From the NCBI GenBank assembly GCA_002869565.1, contig PKUJ01000025.1, positions 62,001 through 126,000 on the forward strand: a DNA stretch of 64,000 nt. The letters run 5' to 3'. The translations under genes were made by a program, and so were the position numbers. This document shows positions 18,579 through 28,568 of the stretch, piece after piece. This stretch comes from Arcobacter sp. GTDB lineage: Bacteria > Campylobacterota > Campylobacteria > Campylobacterales > Arcobacteraceae. A model generated the notes under the pieces. The model saw only the letters and a program-made list of their open reading frames with translations, did not search any database and was not told the DNA's origin. How positions within the stretch are numbered: position 1 is the stretch's first letter; the number at the start of each line of letters is the position of its first letter.

Positions 18579-18607
18579 TTGATATAAGCAGTAATTGCCT
18601 ATATCAA
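18579..18607. terminator. Hairpin after the hydroxycinnamate operon
   Basis: TTGATATAAGCA and TGCCTATATCAA form a 12-bp stem with one mismatch and loop GTAAT, just beyond the stop of the CoA ligase gene. A run of seven T follows on the plus strand. It could stop transcription in either direction between the hydroxycinnamate operon and the EamA-iclR promoter. Confidence 0.55.
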
Positions 18608-18612
18608 TTTTT

Positions 18613-20748
18613 TTAATCTAATACCATTAGTGCATCTAGAGCTAGTACGCCATCTGGCCTTGCTATTAGAGGATTAATTTCAACTTCTAAAATTCTTTCA
18701 TTTGAACTAATTAAGTCTGAAATTTTTATTACTGTTTGAGCGATTGCTCTAATATCAACTTCCTTGATACCTCTTGCTCCTTTGAGAAGTGCAGAAGATT
18801 TTAAAGATGAGATAGCATCAACAATAGCATCAACATCCAAATCAGGTGTAATTAAACACACATCCTTAAGTACTTCAATCCAAATTCCACCAAGACCTAC
18901 TAATACTACTATTCCCCATTGAGGATCTCTTCTTGCCCCAATTACAATCTCTGATCCAAATTTTTCCATAGGTTCAACTAAAATACCATCTAATTTTATA
19001 CCAGTAGCTTCGATAGTTTTATTCATATTATTAAAAGCATTTTCTAAATCTTCATCATTCTTGATATTTAGAACTACTCCTCCTGCATCTGTTTTATGTG
19101 CAAGTTTTGAAGATTGTGCTTTTAAAACAACTGGATATGAAATCTTATTTGCTATTTTAATTGCTTCTTGGATATTTGTAGCTAAAGCACCATCTGGAAT
19201 AGGAATATTTAGTTGTTTCATTATCTCTTTTGATTTATATTCAGCAAGATTTCCTGATTCTAATTCATCTATAGAATTAATTTTTATATTATCTATCTCT
19301 CTTCTTTTTTTTGCTTTATTTATACATAATTTATTTAAATTAGATAGTGTTCTAATTGCACTTTCCATTGACTTGCCAAGAATAACACCCTCTTTTTTTG
19401 CAATTTCCATAAATTCAGGTTCAAATGTTATAGCATCATCTAAAGGAACATAAATAGATGGTTTATTAGGATATTTTTTTGTACTTTTTATAAAACCATT
19501 TAAAAATTTCAATTTAGTATTAAGATCTTGATCTGTTGGTAAAATAGCAAGAGTACTTCCAATCTTTGGCTCACTAGATAATAAATTTAACCCTGAACCA
19601 ACAATTTCTGGATCCCTTGCTGCTTCAACACCAACATCAAATGGATTTCTTGCTGGTAAATACTCAGGAATAATCTCTTTTAATTTATTTTCTGTATCTG
19701 AAGATAAAGTAGCCATAATTAAATTATTATCCTCAAATTGATCACTTGCGATTGCACAAACTGCACCAGAATGTGTTACAAGTCCAACTTCTCCAAGAAC
19801 TGGAGTTGGAAACCTTAACAATAATTCACTTAAGTTAATTAATTCTTCTAAAGAATTAACCATTGCAACCCCACCATTAAGTAGTTTTGTTTGCATTAGT
19901 GTATAATCACCAGTTAAAGAACCTGTATGTGATTGAGTAATGCTTCTTGAAGCTTCGGTTCTTCCAGAATGCATCAAGATTACATTTTTGTTTACTTTAT
20001 TTGCTCTTTTAACAGCATCTAATAATTTTTCGGGATTTTTAATCTCTTCTGCATAAACTGCAATTGCACCCGTATACTCATCTTCAATAAAGAAATCAAT
20101 TAAATCTGATAATTCAATATCCGCTTGATTTCCAATAGTTACAGAATAACTTGTGGGCACTGCTCTTTTACCCAATGATTGTCCAATAAATAAACCTATT
20201 CCACCACTTTGAGTAACAATTGCTATACCTTTAGAGCCATTTTTATCAAATGGAACTTGTTTGGGTAAATCAATCAAAACTAAATGAAAATTGTTTACAT
20301 AGTTAAAATAACCAATACAGTTTGGACCAATTAATCTAATGTTATTTTCAAAGGCATATTTTCCAATTTTTTCCTGTAAAGCAAAACCTTCATCACCTAA
20401 TTCAGCAAATCCGGCAGATATACAAACAGCAGTTTTAACTCCTACTCTTTTTAAATCAACTAAGGCATCATATACACTTGAAGCAGGAATTGCTAATATT
20501 CCTAAATCAACATTGTTTGATAAGACACTAATATCTGTTTTAATTTCAATACCATCTATTTCACCACTATTTCTTCCAACTAAATTTATTTCACCTTCAT
20601 ATCCATTAAGATATAAAGTTTTCATAATATTTCTAGCACTTGAACCTGGTTTTACAGATGCTCCTAAAATTACAACTGACTTAGGATTTAATAATGAAGA
20701 TATAGAATTAACTGTATCTTCATTTGATTTTATTATTATATTTTTCAA
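18613..20748 (-). CDS. NDP-forming acyl-CoA synthetase, probable feruloyl/hydroxycinnamoyl-CoA synthetase
   Basis: The 711-residue protein is a fused acetyl-CoA synthetase (ADP-forming) type ligase. A CoA-binding Rossmann domain comes first (SVVILGASVKPGS near residue 24). Succinyl-CoA-synthetase-like domains follow, with the phosphohistidine motif SHTGSL near residue 273. An ATP-grasp domain ends the protein (VVLKAQSSKLAHKTDAGGV, then GRRDPQWG-like GARRDPQWG). In known hydroxycinnamate pathways the ligase activates ferulate or p-coumarate; FerA of Sphingobium SYK-6 is, to my knowledge, also of this family, while many others are AMP-forming. It is last in the operon after the aldehyde dehydrogenase gene. 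Function rests on context with the hydratase/lyase and dehydrogenase. Confidence 0.82.
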   Translation of the reverse strand: MKNIIIKSNEDTVNSISSLLNPKSVVILGASVKPGSSARNIMKTLYLNGYEGEINLVGRNSGEIDGIEIKTDISVLSNNVDLGILAIPASSVYDALVDLKRVGVKTAVCISAGFAELGDEGFALQEKIGKYAFENNIRLIGPNCIGYFNYVNNFHLVLIDLPKQVPFDKNGSKGIAIVTQSGGIGLFIGQSLGKRAVPTSYSVTIGNQADIELSDLIDFFIEDEYTGAIAVYAEEIKNPEKLLDAVKRANKVNKNVILMHSGRTEASRSITQSHTGSLTGDYTLMQTKLLNGGVAMVNSLEELINLSELLLRFPTPVLGEVGLVTHSGAVCAIASDQFEDNNLIMATLSSDTENKLKEIIPEYLPARNPFDVGVEAARDPEIVGSGLNLLSSEPKIGSTLAILPTDQDLNTKLKFLNGFIKSTKKYPNKPSIYVPLDDAITFEPEFMEIAKKEGVILGKSMESAIRTLSNLNKLCINKAKKRREIDNIKINSIDELESGNLAEYKSKEIMKQLNIPIPDGALATNIQEAIKIANKISYPVVLKAQSSKLAHKTDAGGVVLNIKNDEDLENAFNNMNKTIEATGIKLDGILVEPMEKFGSEIVIGARRDPQWGIVVLVGLGGIWIEVLKDVCLITPDLDVDAIVDAISSLKSSALLKGARGIKEVDIRAIAQTVIKISDLISSNERILEVEINPLIARPDGVLALDALMVLD

Positions 20749-20772
20749 TTTATCATCCCTCTAGTCAAACAA

Positions 20773-22221
20773 TTAAAATGGATAGTGTCTATTTCCTGAA
20801 GCTTCAACAGTAATCCATTTAAGTTCTGTCATCTCTTCAATTGAGAAATGTCCACCTTCTCTACCCATTCCACTATCTTTAACTCCACCAAAGGGAATAT
20901 GAGCTTCATCCATTATTGTAGGACCATTAATATGAACCATACCTGCTTCAATCTCTTCAGAAAGTTTCAATGCCATCCCAAGGTCATTTGTAACAACAGC
21001 AGAACTTAAACCATAATTTGTTTGATTTGCAACCTCAATAGCTTCTTCAACACTTTTTACTTTTATTAAAGCTGCTATTGGACCAAAAGCCTCATCGTGA
21101 TAAAGAGACATATCTGAAGTTACATCAGTAATAACTGTTGGTTCATAAAAACACCCACTATGAGAATTTCCAGTTAAAACTTTAGCACCTTTTGATACTG
21201 CATCTGAAACTAAACCATCAATAAAACTACATTGAGCTTCTTCAATTAAAGGACCAATAATAGTATGAGGATCTTTTGGATCAGATGCTTTAATTCCACT
21301 CACTTTTTCAGCAAATTTTTTAGAAAACTTATCAAAAATCTCTTCTTGAACAATTATCTTAGAACCAGCCATACAAATTTGACCTTGGTGCATAAAAATA
21401 CTAAATGTAGCTGTATCAACTGCAAAATCAACATCAGCATCATTTAAAATAATCATTGGACTTTTACCACCTAATTCTACTGTAAATTTAGTAAGATTAG
21501 CAGCAGCAGAACTTGCTATTAATTTACCAGTAGCAGTTGAACCTGTAAATGTAATCATTTTAACTCTTTTATCTTCTTGGAAAGATTCACCTAAAACTGA
21601 ACTTGAACAAGGAATTACATTAAATACTCCATCGGGAAGTCCAGCTTCTTTGAAAATTTCTCCAAAAATCAAACCTGTAATTGCTGTATTACTTGAAGGT
21701 TTTAATACAAAAGTATTCCCAGCAGCTATTGCAAATGCAAACTTTTTAGAAGATAAAATCATAGGAGCATTAAAAGGTGAAATACCTGCAATTACGCCTA
21801 AAGGTCTTCTAATACTGTATGATAAAACACCTGGATCATTAGATGCATGTGTATATCCAGATACTCTTCTAGCTTCACCAGCTGCCACTCTTAAAATATC
21901 TGCAACCAAACCGATTTCAAACATCGATTTACCAAAAGCAGAACCAGTTTCAGTAATTAGAATTTCTCTAATTTCATCTGTTTTATTTTCAAAAATGTCT
22001 GCAGCTTTTAATAAAATTGCTTCTCTTTGCCTAGGACTTGTTTTAGCCCAAGATTTTGATGCTTTATGTGCTGCATCAATTGCAGATTCAATATCTTCTT
22101 TACTAGCCATATGAACTTTAGCAAATACCTCTCCGGTAGAAGGAGAGATGTCATCCACCAAAGTATTTGTTGAAGAAGGTACGTCTTGACCATTAATAAA
22201 TAATTTATATTCTTTTTTCAT
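20773..22221 (-). CDS. vdh: Aldehyde dehydrogenase, probable vanillin / hydroxybenzaldehyde dehydrogenase
   Basis: This 482-residue protein is an NAD(P)-dependent aldehyde dehydrogenase. FTGSTATGK binds the cofactor, VELGGKSPM carries the catalytic glutamate near residue 250, and the nucleophilic cysteine is in QGQICMAG near residue 285. Start ATG 22221 is preferred over the in-frame TTG six bases upstream because AAGGAG sits six bases before it. It is encoded between a DctP receptor and the CoA ligase, so it most likely oxidises vanillin or 4-hydroxybenzaldehyde, released by the hydratase/lyase, to vanillate or 4-hydroxybenzoate. Confidence 0.85.
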   Translation of the reverse strand: MKKEYKLFINGQDVPSSTNTLVDDISPSTGEVFAKVHMASKEDIESAIDAAHKASKSWAKTSPRQREAILLKAADIFENKTDEIREILITETGSAFGKSMFEIGLVADILRVAAGEARRVSGYTHASNDPGVLSYSIRRPLGVIAGISPFNAPMILSSKKFAFAIAAGNTFVLKPSSNTAITGLIFGEIFKEAGLPDGVFNVIPCSSSVLGESFQEDKRVKMITFTGSTATGKLIASSAAANLTKFTVELGGKSPMIILNDADVDFAVDTATFSIFMHQGQICMAGSKIIVQEEIFDKFSKKFAEKVSGIKASDPKDPHTIIGPLIEEAQCSFIDGLVSDAVSKGAKVLTGNSHSGCFYEPTVITDVTSDMSLYHDEAFGPIAALIKVKSVEEAIEVANQTNYGLSSAVVTNDLGMALKLSEEIEAGMVHINGPTIMDEAHIPFGGVKDSGMGREGGHFSIEEMTELKWITVEASGNRHYPF

Positions 22222-22231
22222 TTTCAACTCC

Positions 22232-23266
22232 TTATTTATCTAATGATTTTTTAACAGAATCAACAATCTTTTGACCATCAATACCTTTAGATTTCATTTC
22301 AGCTACCCATCTTTGAATAACTTTTTCACCAGCTACATCTAACTTTTTAGTTTCTTCAACACTTAAAGTATTAACTTCTCCACCTGATTTAATTTGTAAA
22401 TTTTTACCAAATACTTCCATATCATCAGCAAGTTTAGCCCAATCTTCAATAGATGTAACTGTACTTTTATCAATCGCTTCTTGTAACTCTTTTGATAAAC
22501 TATCATATCTGTCTTGATTCATTAAAAGAAGAAGTACTGAACCTCCAAATCCACCACCACCTTGGATTTCTGTTGTATATTTTGTTAACTGTTGAAATTT
22601 AAATGCTGGAAAAACTTCCATAGGTAAAACTGCACCATCAATCGCATTTTTAGATAAAGATTGAGGAACTGCTGGTAAAGGCATACCTACTGGTTCTGCA
22701 CCTAATTCTTCAATATACCAGGCTCCAGTTCTTGAAGGAGATCTAAGTTTTAAACCTTTTAAATCTGATGCTTTTGATATTTTTTTCTCAGCTGTATGTA
22801 ATTGATAAGATCCAGTCATAGCAATTAACAGAGGTTTAACATTTTTAAAATCATCTTTTAATAAATCAAAATTTTCTTTTGCAGCCAACGCTGTTTTTAA
22901 ACTTGAATTTGTATGAATTGTTGGCAATTCTAATACTTCAATTCGGGGGAATACTCCAGGTGTATATCCTGCAACTGTATAAACAATATCTGCAACACCA
23001 TCTTTTGCTTGCTTATAAAGTTCATTTGGTTTTCCTCCCATACTCATAGATGGATAAATTTCTACCTTTATTTTTCCATTTGATATTTTTTCTAATTTTC
23101 TTGCCCAAGGCTCTAATAATTTAGAATGAGGAGGAGCCTTAGAACTCAAAAAGTGATGTAGGATCAAAGTTTTCGGCTTAGAATCATTCTCACTTGCCCA
23201 TAACGAAGCAACACACAACAGTGAACCAGCTAATAAAACAGTGCCTTTTTTAAATAATAATTTCAT
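22232..23266 (-). CDS. TRAP substrate-binding protein DctP, hydroxycinnamate operon
   Basis: This 344-residue periplasmic receptor has a signal peptide ending near SLWA and the motif KGLKLRSPSRTGAWYIEELGAEPVGMPLPAVPQSLSK where the arginine should hold the carboxylate. It is clearly paralogous to the receptors at 33840-34880 and 41205-42239 and distinct from the C4-dicarboxylate type at 10.5 kb. It has no DctQ/DctM genes beside it. The membrane pair encoded at 39274-41194 is the obvious partner. Its place in the operon suggests ferulate or p-coumarate as ligand. Confidence 0.85.
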   Translation of the reverse strand: MKLLFKKGTVLLAGSLLCVASLWASENDSKPKTLILHHFLSSKAPPHSKLLEPWARKLEKISNGKIKVEIYPSMSMGGKPNELYKQAKDGVADIVYTVAGYTPGVFPRIEVLELPTIHTNSSLKTALAAKENFDLLKDDFKNVKPLLIAMTGSYQLHTAEKKISKASDLKGLKLRSPSRTGAWYIEELGAEPVGMPLPAVPQSLSKNAIDGAVLPMEVFPAFKFQQLTKYTTEIQGGGGFGGSVLLLLMNQDRYDSLSKELQEAIDKSTVTSIEDWAKLADDMEVFGKNLQIKSGGEVNTLSVEETKKLDVAGEKVIQRWVAEMKSKGIDGQKIVDSVKKSLDK

Positions 23267-23338
23267 ACTTTACCTTTTTTTATTTAGATTTTCTACTAAC
23301 TATTTTGTCCTTCAATAGTGTGAAAAGTAATTTAAAGA

Positions 23339-24166
23339 TTATCTTTTAATATCTTTATTATAAGCACCTAATCCAGGCTTATATGTTTTTTCATAAATAA
23401 ATTGTTTAATCCCCTCTTTTCTACCTGTATTATCAAAATAATTTGCCGCTTCTTGAGCTTTTACTAAATACTCTTCAGCATTAGAATAAGTCATTTCAGA
23501 AACTTTTCTAACTGCTTCTTTAGTCGCTTGCAGTGCAACTGGATTTTTCTCTAATAATATATTGCAAACTTCAGCAACTCTCTCTTTTAATTTATCAGCA
23601 TCATGTGCCTCATTTACTAATCCCCATTCGGCAGCTTTTACCCCATCGATATTTTCACCTGTCATTGCATGGTACATAGCATTTCTAAAATTCATAGATT
23701 CAACAACAACTTTTGTTGCTCCACCACCTGGTAAAATTCCCCAGTTAATTTCACTTAAACCAAATTGTGCATCTTTAGTTGTAAATGCTAAATCACAAGC
23801 AAATAATGGACCATAAGCTCCCCCAAAACACCAGCCATTTACCATAGCAATTGTTGGTTTGTAAAAATTTCTTAGTCTTTTCCACCATCCATAAGCTTCA
23901 CCTTGTGCTTTTCTTGTTCCGGCTAAACCATCTTTTTCAGTTTCAATAAAATACTCTTTTAAGTCCATACCTGCACTAAAAGCTTCACCTTCACCCGTTA
24001 AAACAACAACACCTACCTCATCGTTATATTCTAATTCATCTAGTATTTCCATCATTCTTCTATTTACTTTTGGGCTCATACAATTTCTTTTTTCTGGTCT
24101 ATTATAAGAAACCCATGCAATTTTATTCTCAATCACATACTTAACTACATCTTTTTCACTACTCAT
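23339..24166 (-). CDS. ech: Enoyl-CoA hydratase/isomerase family, probable hydroxycinnamoyl-CoA hydratase-lyase
   Basis: This 275-residue crotonase-fold protein closely resembles Ech/HCHL enzymes. MSPKVNRRMMEILDELEYNDEVGVVVLTGEGEAFSAGMDLKEYF contains the oxyanion region, and WCFGGAYGPLFACDLAF is the second half of the active-site signature. The tail YKPGLGAYNK is also HCHL-like. Such enzymes hydrate feruloyl-CoA or p-coumaroyl-CoA and cleave it to acetyl-CoA plus vanillin or 4-hydroxybenzaldehyde. Neighbouring aldehyde dehydrogenase and CoA ligase genes complete the non-beta-oxidative side-chain removal pathway. Confidence 0.88.
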   Translation of the reverse strand: MSSEKDVVKYVIENKIAWVSYNRPEKRNCMSPKVNRRMMEILDELEYNDEVGVVVLTGEGEAFSAGMDLKEYFIETEKDGLAGTRKAQGEAYGWWKRLRNFYKPTIAMVNGWCFGGAYGPLFACDLAFTTKDAQFGLSEINWGILPGGGATKVVVESMNFRNAMYHAMTGENIDGVKAAEWGLVNEAHDADKLKERVAEVCNILLEKNPVALQATKEAVRKVSEMTYSNAEEYLVKAQEAANYFDNTGRKEGIKQFIYEKTYKPGLGAYNKDIKR

Positions 24167-24214
24167 ATTTTTTCCTTTTATTAATTTTTTTTCTAAGTTT
24201 TTTTGAATCTTTAT

Positions 24215-26236
24215 CTATTTTGTCTGCCAGTCATGGGCTAAGGCCTCTGGTTTAATATCTTTTATTAAAGTACTATTACCATTTTGAGCATCATCACCTA
24301 CTGTTTTTAAGTGTTTTCTTAAGTTTTCAGTAGAAGATAAACCTTTTAATATTTGAATTGCTTCAATTTCCAGCTTTAATACTTCAGAGTATAAAGCTGC
24401 AACAGATTGCTGAGACTTATCTAATTTAGAGGCATGTGCACACATTGCTAACATTGCTACTAAAAGTTCAATTTTTTTACCCAATCTATGAATTGGAACC
24501 TGTGCACTAGTTTGTTCTAATTGATAGTACAAACTCATACCAAGGTAAAGCCATTTACATTTTCTTAAATTTCGCTCTGCATAGGATATATAAAGTTTTA
24601 AATCAATTGGTATTTCCTCATACCTACTTTGCATAGATAAAGGAACTAATCTTCTAAAAACTTTTGGAATCTCTGCAATACCATTTTTAAGAATCCATCC
24701 AATTAATTTATATAAACCCGGACTTGCAACTAACTTAGCAGAAGCGATAGCACATCTTCTAGGATATTTTAAAAATGTTTTTAAATTGATTCTTAGAATT
24801 CTCTCTTTTTTATCAACAGGTTCACCCTTTTTCATATTGGCTTCTTGTAATACATTTAACATACTCGCAACATTATCACTTGTAAATTTTGAAGTTATAT
24901 CTTTAATCATACCCATAGTAATAAGGTCATTTTCACCTTCAACAATTCCAAAGACGTGAATATTTGATCTAGCTTCAGTAATTCTAGAATTTTTATCAAA
25001 ACTTCTACCACCAATTACTCTTTCACAAGAAATAAGTGATTCTAAAGCAGAACTAGCTGCAAAAGATTTAGAAATATCCCTTAACCCTGCTAAATCAACT
25101 CCATTTGCATCTTGGCTTAATGATAAGTGTGATAAAGCCTGAGAAGCTAAAGCTCCACCAAGCATTTTCCCAATTCTTAGTCTTGGAAGTTCATGTTTAA
25201 TTATATGTCCACCTACTCCAAGTCTTTTTGTTGCATAATTAACAGAATCCGCTGCTATCATTTTTTGATAACCAGCACACATAGCAGTTAACATACATCT
25301 CCCCATTCTTAGACAGTAAAATAGCACTTCTACTCCATCTGCTTTTATTTCGTTTTCGATAGGGATAGGGAAATTCTCAAAATTTAATCTTGTGTTATAA
25401 ATTGATTTAAAAGCATCAGAATTTGTTGAGACAATATCAAACTTATATTCATCTTTATCAATATCTTCGTTAGGAAGCTCTATAATAAATAAACCAATTT
25501 TTTTACCGCCTTTACCAATTCTTGCCGCAATTGCCATAATTCCACCATGAGTTGCACTTGTAATATACATTTTATTTGCAGAACCTTGTGCAAAAAGTCT
25601 ATAACAATTATTTTCTTCATCTTTTTCTACATAGGCTTGTATTTTTTTTGCATTTACTCCAACACCAACTTCAGTTAAAGCAAACGATGTGATTCTCCCA
25701 CTAGCAATCATTGGTAAGAAAGTTGATTTTTGATTATTATCTCCATATCCAAGAAGAGAACTTGAACCAATTGTAAGTTGTCCAGAAATTTCAACTGCAA
25801 GTGCACCAATGCCATTTGAGGCAAGAGATTCTTCTAAAATTGCAAGTTGATTGTAATTTAATCCTAAGCCATTATATTTAGCTGGAACAGTAAAACCATA
25901 AGCACTTTTTTTAGCAACTTCTTGTCTTAATGTATCTGATAGTTTTCCATCTGTTCCAAAAGCTTCTCCTTTTTCTAGAAGGTCAAGTGCAGTAGCCAAA
26001 ATTTCATCTGCTTCTTTTGTTTTCGCAATACTCATTTGAGTTGCACCAGATGATATTTCTGATAAATCTGGTTGAGGACCATATATAAGTCTTTCAACTA
26101 AACTTGATTGTGTAGTTTTTAATTTATTTGCAGCACCTGACATCGCTTCATCAAGAGCGCCAACATCTTGTGCTTGTAAATGATCACCTGCTGCAGCTAA
26201 GGCTTCAGTTGCAGCTGACTTTCCCTTCATTGTCAT
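24215..26236 (-). CDS. Acyl-CoA dehydrogenase, probable phenylpropanoyl-CoA dehydrogenase
   Basis: The 673-residue flavoprotein has an N-terminal low-complexity stretch of about 60 residues, the acyl-CoA dehydrogenase core (FALTEVGVG near 185, GMIK-type C-terminus) and a long helical extension after residue 470. IVEGENDLITMG should supply the catalytic glutamate near residue 430. The long form is similar in layout to HcaD of the Acinetobacter hca cluster, which feeds dihydro-hydroxycinnamates into the pathway by oxidising their CoA thioesters. It is first in the operon, divergent from a MarR gene. The ATG has AAGGAG five bases upstream. Substrate is inferred from context. Confidence 0.78.
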   Translation of the reverse strand: MTMKGKSAATEALAAAGDHLQAQDVGALDEAMSGAANKLKTTQSSLVERLIYGPQPDLSEISSGATQMSIAKTKEADEILATALDLLEKGEAFGTDGKLSDTLRQEVAKKSAYGFTVPAKYNGLGLNYNQLAILEESLASNGIGALAVEISGQLTIGSSSLLGYGDNNQKSTFLPMIASGRITSFALTEVGVGVNAKKIQAYVEKDEENNCYRLFAQGSANKMYITSATHGGIMAIAARIGKGGKKIGLFIIELPNEDIDKDEYKFDIVSTNSDAFKSIYNTRLNFENFPIPIENEIKADGVEVLFYCLRMGRCMLTAMCAGYQKMIAADSVNYATKRLGVGGHIIKHELPRLRIGKMLGGALASQALSHLSLSQDANGVDLAGLRDISKSFAASSALESLISCERVIGGRSFDKNSRITEARSNIHVFGIVEGENDLITMGMIKDITSKFTSDNVASMLNVLQEANMKKGEPVDKKERILRINLKTFLKYPRRCAIASAKLVASPGLYKLIGWILKNGIAEIPKVFRRLVPLSMQSRYEEIPIDLKLYISYAERNLRKCKWLYLGMSLYYQLEQTSAQVPIHRLGKKIELLVAMLAMCAHASKLDKSQQSVAALYSEVLKLEIEAIQILKGLSSTENLRKHLKTVGDDAQNGNSTLIKDIKPEALAHDWQTK

Positions 26237-26307
26237 TCTTTCTCCTTAATTTCACCTATTCTTTAATGTTATTTCAAAATATTATCAGAAGGAAACTTAA
26301 ATATATC

Positions 26308-26349
26308 TTACTAGTAAACTACTTTTAAGATACTTATCAAGTACTAGTA
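26308..26349. promoter_or_regulatory. Paired palindromes, likely MarR operators
   Basis: TTACTAGTAA (26308-26317) and TACTAGTA (26342-26349) lie in the 158-base divergent gap between the acyl-CoA dehydrogenase and MarR genes. Both share the TACTAGTA core. They are 34 bases apart centre to centre, roughly three helical turns. They are the natural sites for the adjacent MarR protein. Confidence 0.55.
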
Positions 26350-26394
26350 TTTTAGTTAATCATTATTTAATATATAACTTGCTATTCTGTTGCT

Positions 26395-26880
26395 ATGAAA
26401 ACAAAAGAATTAGGATTAAGAATTGAAAGAGTTAAGACTCGTAAACCAGAAATTTATAATGATGTTTTACCTATAGTTGTACCTTTTTATATGTTCCAAC
26501 AAAATTTATCAGAAGGTATTTCTAAAATACAAGAAAATAAATATCAGATTACAAATAGTGAAGTTGATGTTATGAGATGTTTATATTTATCAAATAATGA
26601 TGACAATATATTAAGCCCAACAAAAATTTTTGAAAAATTAATGTTTACATCTGGTGCGATTACAAAAGTTCTAAAGAAACTTGAAGAAAAAGCTTACATA
26701 AAGAGAATAGAGAATAAATATGATAAAAGAAGTAAATTGGTTCAATTAACACCCAAAGGGTGTGAAGTTTGTAAAAATGCTCTTACTGATATGTTTAAAT
26801 ATGAAGAAAAAACATTTTCAAAGCTGACAAAAGAAGAAAGAGAATTATATAAAGATCTTACACTAAAACTTTTAAGTTAA
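26395..26880 (+). CDS. MarR-family regulator of the hydroxycinnamate operon (HcaR/FerR-like)
   Basis: The 161-residue protein is a MarR winged-helix regulator. VDVMRCLYL and LSPTKIFEKLMFTSGAITKVLKKLEEKAYIKRIENKYDKRSKLVQLTPKG form the HTH and beta wing (residues 60-120). It is divergent from the acyl-CoA dehydrogenase that begins the hydroxycinnamate operon. HcaR and FerR regulators of ferulate/p-coumarate clusters are also MarR-type and respond to the CoA thioester; the same role is likely here. Confidence 0.85.
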   Translation: MKTKELGLRIERVKTRKPEIYNDVLPIVVPFYMFQQNLSEGISKIQENKYQITNSEVDVMRCLYLSNNDDNILSPTKIFEKLMFTSGAITKVLKKLEEKAYIKRIENKYDKRSKLVQLTPKGCEVCKNALTDMFKYEEKTFSKLTKEERELYKDLTLKLLS

Positions 26881-26883
26881 GTT

Positions 26884-27188
26884 TGGGGTAATATACAGAA
26901 GCATCACCAATAACAAGGAAAGCATCTTCATCATATTAAAAAAGTTACACTTATAGAAAATATTGTCCTAATAGAATAAGACTTACTAATATAGTACATC
27001 CTTATTAATACCAAAGGAAAATTAATGCAAAACATTATAACTCCCAATTGGTAATTAATAAAGAAAATAACTAAAATTACAAGTCTAGGTGTTCCTGATG
27101 CAATAGTACTATTAGGCACTAAAAATAGTAATACTCCTATAGATAGTAAAATTCCAAATAAGAGTATTGATAGATATTTTTTATACTC
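26884..27188 (-). pseudogene. Remnant of a YitT/DUF161-family membrane protein
   Basis: The 347-base gap between the MarR and pobA genes is not random. On the minus strand from about 27188 a frame reads KKYLSILLFGILLSIGVLLF, then PNSTIASGTPRLVILVIFF and CINFPLVLIRMYYISKSYS. This resembles the start of YitT-family membrane proteins. It stops at 26931-26933. In the next frame DEDAFLVIGDASVYYPK follows at once and resembles the end of that family's C-terminal DUF2179 domain. The pattern suggests a large internal deletion and a frameshift. Identification is by eye only. Confidence 0.45.
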
Positions 27189-27227
27189 TTACTTTAATGA
27201 TTTTATTGAAATATTAATCCTTTTAAA

Positions 27228-28436
<1,209 letters not shown>

Positions 28437-28465
28437 TCAATATATAATCAATTATAAGTGATATT

Positions 28466-28504
28466 TGTTCCATATAAAATACAAGTGTTCTTCTATATGG
28501 AACA
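28466..28504. promoter_or_regulatory. Inverted repeat between pobA and its IclR regulator
   Basis: TGTTCCATATA (28466-28476) and TATATGGAACA (28494-28504) are perfect 11-base inverted arms separated by 17 bases. They occupy the middle of the 147-base divergent gap. The symmetry fits binding by the adjacent IclR dimer pair. The sequence is unrelated to the GTTCG operators elsewhere, so pobA appears to be under separate control. Confidence 0.65.
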
Positions 28505-28568
28505 GAATTATGATTTTTCAAGCTTTTTTTAAATAAAATATAAAAAAACTAACTTTTTAGGAAAAATA

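Noticed and set aside
20339-20764. A 141-codon plus-strand frame opposite the CoA ligase
   Set aside because: It overlaps the CoA-binding domain of the ligase and has no ribosome site or recognisable domain.
21650-22114. A 154-codon plus-strand frame opposite vdh
   Set aside because: It lies wholly inside the aldehyde dehydrogenase gene, whose catalytic motifs are intact. It is a shadow of codon bias.
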